From Lucifuga dentata (Eukaryota; Chordata; Actinopteri; Ophidiiformes; Bythitidae): a stretch of 64,000 nt of DNA. Below are positions 62,002-64,000 of this stretch, one piece after another (position 1 is the stretch's first letter; every line of letters starts with the position of its first letter). The notes beneath the pieces are model-generated. The model was given only the letters and a program-made list of their open reading frames with translations. It was not told the DNA's origin and did not search any database. The stretch spans positions 1-64,000 of the forward strand of contig VXCM01000338.1 of assembly GCA_014773175.1 (NCBI GenBank), written 5' to 3'. The position numbers and the translations under genes are program-made.

Positions 62002-62563
62002 TTAAAGGACCATACCACCCATTTTGCATGTTTGAGCCTAATATATTTAATTTTCATACATGTAATGTTACTGACAATCATTTCTCAAAGGATAAAACTG
62101 CAAGATTTTTCAAAATCAAATATTAAAGCAATACACCCACCTTAAAAATCAGTGTTTCGCCTGCTAATAGTTACGCAAAATTATGAAGTCACGGTTGTTT
62201 AAATTTTTCGATAAACATAGGTCTTCTTTGGACTATATTCAAAACAAGGACTATATTTCCCGGTGGAGGCATACATTCACTCTGTGCTTTTTATTGCACT
62301 TAAACTCTAAAATTACGAAACTTCGAAAAAACCTGAATATACGTCTTGTTCACGATGATGGATTACCTATCCCAACAATGTTTCAAGTTTCAACAAGTTG
62401 ATTTTAATAGCCAATGGCGGTCTGGAAGGTAGGAATTTTTTTTTTTTTTTTTAACTCACCGTTCCAGTAGTACGCTTTGGGAAATGATTGTCAGTAACAT
62501 TACATGTATGAAAATTGAATATATTAGGCTCAAACATGCAAAATAGGTGGTATGGCCCTTTAA
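62002..62563 (+). mobile_element. TTAA foldback MITE, full length (copy 10)
   Basis: TTAA-AGGACCATACCACCC ... GGTGGTATGGCCCT-TTAA, 562 bp. The interior is as in copies 3 and 9, with a local duplication of the GGACTATATT segment around 62227-62258. It is the best-preserved + orientation copy and a good consensus seed. Confidence 0.9.
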
Positions 62564-64000
62564 AGTATTAAGAAGGAATGAAATCATCTATAGAAACCTC
62601 ACAAACCAGTCCAGCATTCTCTCTCGTCCTTCTGTTCAGAAGTTCTAAACAATCCTCATTACTCCATTATATTGCTAAATACACATTTTCTGTCTCATCT
62701 TCATGCACAAAACTGAGCTCCTACTTCCTTTTCAGCCATCGGCGGCTCAGCCAATCGCTGTGCCAGAAACATTGGCTTGGACCAATGAAAGACCAGGAGA
62801 TGGGCGCTCCAGCCAACACATATGCTTATACTCATGCTGGACACGGTTGTGCTTGAGGATTGAGATGGAAGCAGTGTATTTAACCATATTTTGGTGGCAA
62901 AATGAACATTAGGAACACGCTGAGCAAATAGCTAGACAGCAGGGCTCTATTATGCTGGAAGGATGTTTTGATAAGGTTTTATTGAGACTTCTGGGAAAAA
63001 AGACTCTCGCAAAGCTCAAGATGTGGTGATTTAGTCTCCTTTGTTGCTTTGCAGAGCCAACAAGGTGAGCATTTGTCTTTTAGTTTCTCATCTGTGAGGG
63101 GCCAGCATGCAGATCTCAACTCCAATTTATCGAATAAACTGAGAGAATTATCCATCTTCCTTCCTACTCTGATTTAGAGGACAAACCTAGCATCTCTTTC
63201 CCCACATTCAAAGCTCCAGTATAGTTCAAAAGCTCAATTTTTGGAGGCAACTCATTTTAAACTTTTTTAATTCCTATAAGTTTGATCCTGTCTCTCTTGC
63301 TGTTGAATTAGAGACTAAAAGTATCACAAAAATGGCAAAGAAGGTGATTATTTGTAGAACGATGTCTTGAGGTTATTTTTGGTTTGTACACTGAAGCGCA
63401 AGATTTGGGTGAAAAAAATGTCGGACAGAGAAGTATTTGTCATTCCCATCTCCGTTGGCCTGATTTGGGCATGTGTGTTGGAGTGGAGTCAGGGAGGGAG
63501 ACACCTTTGACTTTGTGAGAGGATGATGAAGAGAGGTGTAAAAGGAGAGCTGGAAAGAGATCAAAAGGATAATATAGCCATTAGCCCTTATTCACTGTTG
63601 GGCAGGAGTAAATTTGCTTATAAAACCCTGGAATTTTGCGGGGTGAGGCCACTCAATCTCACATCTGCTCTCTTCCTCTCCATTTGTCCTCCTTTCCCAC
63701 CGACTCATCACTTCACATCATCTATCTCTCCTCCCCTGCTGGTCTCATCCAGCATGGATTTTCTGCCTGTTATTCCCCCAGACTTTTCTGTTCCTTCCTT
63801 CTTGTTTCTATTTCTGATTTTCTCATTTTTACTCCAACTTCTACTTGAAAAACAGGCCCGTGTTTTAAAACTTCAGTTATAACAGATTTAACATAATTAG
63901 ACAAGCCTTTTTTGTCGATATGACCAACGTTATTGAACATCCAAGTTGTTTGGGTTTCAGATTGTGGATTTTACAGTTTTCTTTGCTAATTTGCCAAATT

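Larger units (their letters stand above)
38971..64000 (+). other. Putative intron 1 (incomplete, at least 25 kb)
   Basis: It starts with the donor GTAAGC. No downstream exon is recognisable: no frame shows a conserved domain such as Ig, thrombospondin, fibronectin or kinase. Contents in order: 38971-43948, mostly unique sequence with purine-rich G-run stretches (40676-40775, 42790-42935) and CA/GT tracts; a MITE (43949-44422); 44423-47701, unique with poly-T, CTCCT and CT tracts; a retroposon copy (47702-48105); 48106-50408, unique with a perfect hairpin at 48426 and a GT tract at 48867; a hAT element (50409-52063); 52072-56250, AT-rich with a possible Penelope tail; then MITE copies at 56251, 56941, 59487 and 62002, separated by unique and CT/GA/CA-rich DNA. 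In 62564-64000 I see nothing specific. If the exon call is wrong, this is simply intergenic DNA. Confidence 0.45.

Noticed and set aside
1..64000. Bacterial-style operons, ribosome-binding sites, phage or defence systems
   Set aside because: Composition, microsatellites, transposon types and lack of long frames show vertebrate DNA. No such system is present.

Overview
The window is vertebrate genomic DNA, most likely from a percomorph-type teleost fish. Evidence: long CA/GT, CT and GATA microsatellites, fish-style retroposon tails, a tRNA-derived SINE, a solo LTR, a hAT transposon, many copies of one TTAA-flanked MITE, no dense coding frames, and stops in all frames. No prokaryotic gene structure is present. 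Nineteen single-base N gaps mark a short-read draft assembly; four sit between exact 64-67 bp direct repeats, which look like unmerged contig-end overlaps.

Layout. Positions 1-38040 are non-coding as far as I can see. They hold simple repeats, two neighbouring fish retroposon tails (5216-5842), MITE copies (7992-8591, 10775-10846, 25772-26368, 30409-30545, 36738-37264), a minus-strand SINE (14490-14757), a minus-strand solo LTR with a perfect 5-bp target duplication (19564-20072), and AT-rich homeobox-site clusters that may be enhancers. Positions 38041-38970 look like the 5' end of a gene on the + strand: a GC-richer leader with a 19-codon upstream ORF, then a first coding exon (38883-38970) encoding a classical signal peptide and ending at a strong phase-1 splice donor. 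The remaining 25 kb would then be intron 1, since no second exon is visible. The gene is probably a secreted or single-pass membrane protein; an UNC5-type netrin receptor is one weak guess.

The putative intron is transposon-rich. It holds a retroposon copy (47702-48105), a 1,655-bp internally deleted hAT element with a perfect 8-bp target duplication and a reverse-transcriptase fragment inside it (50409-52063), a possible Penelope-type tail (52300-52520), and five more MITE copies. One of these (56941-57592) is an almost complete 650-bp palindrome. The window shows no multi-gene system. The most notable content is the MITE family and its giant-hairpin member, the nested hAT/LINE locus, and a perfect 21-bp hairpin with a template-switch signature (48426-48474).
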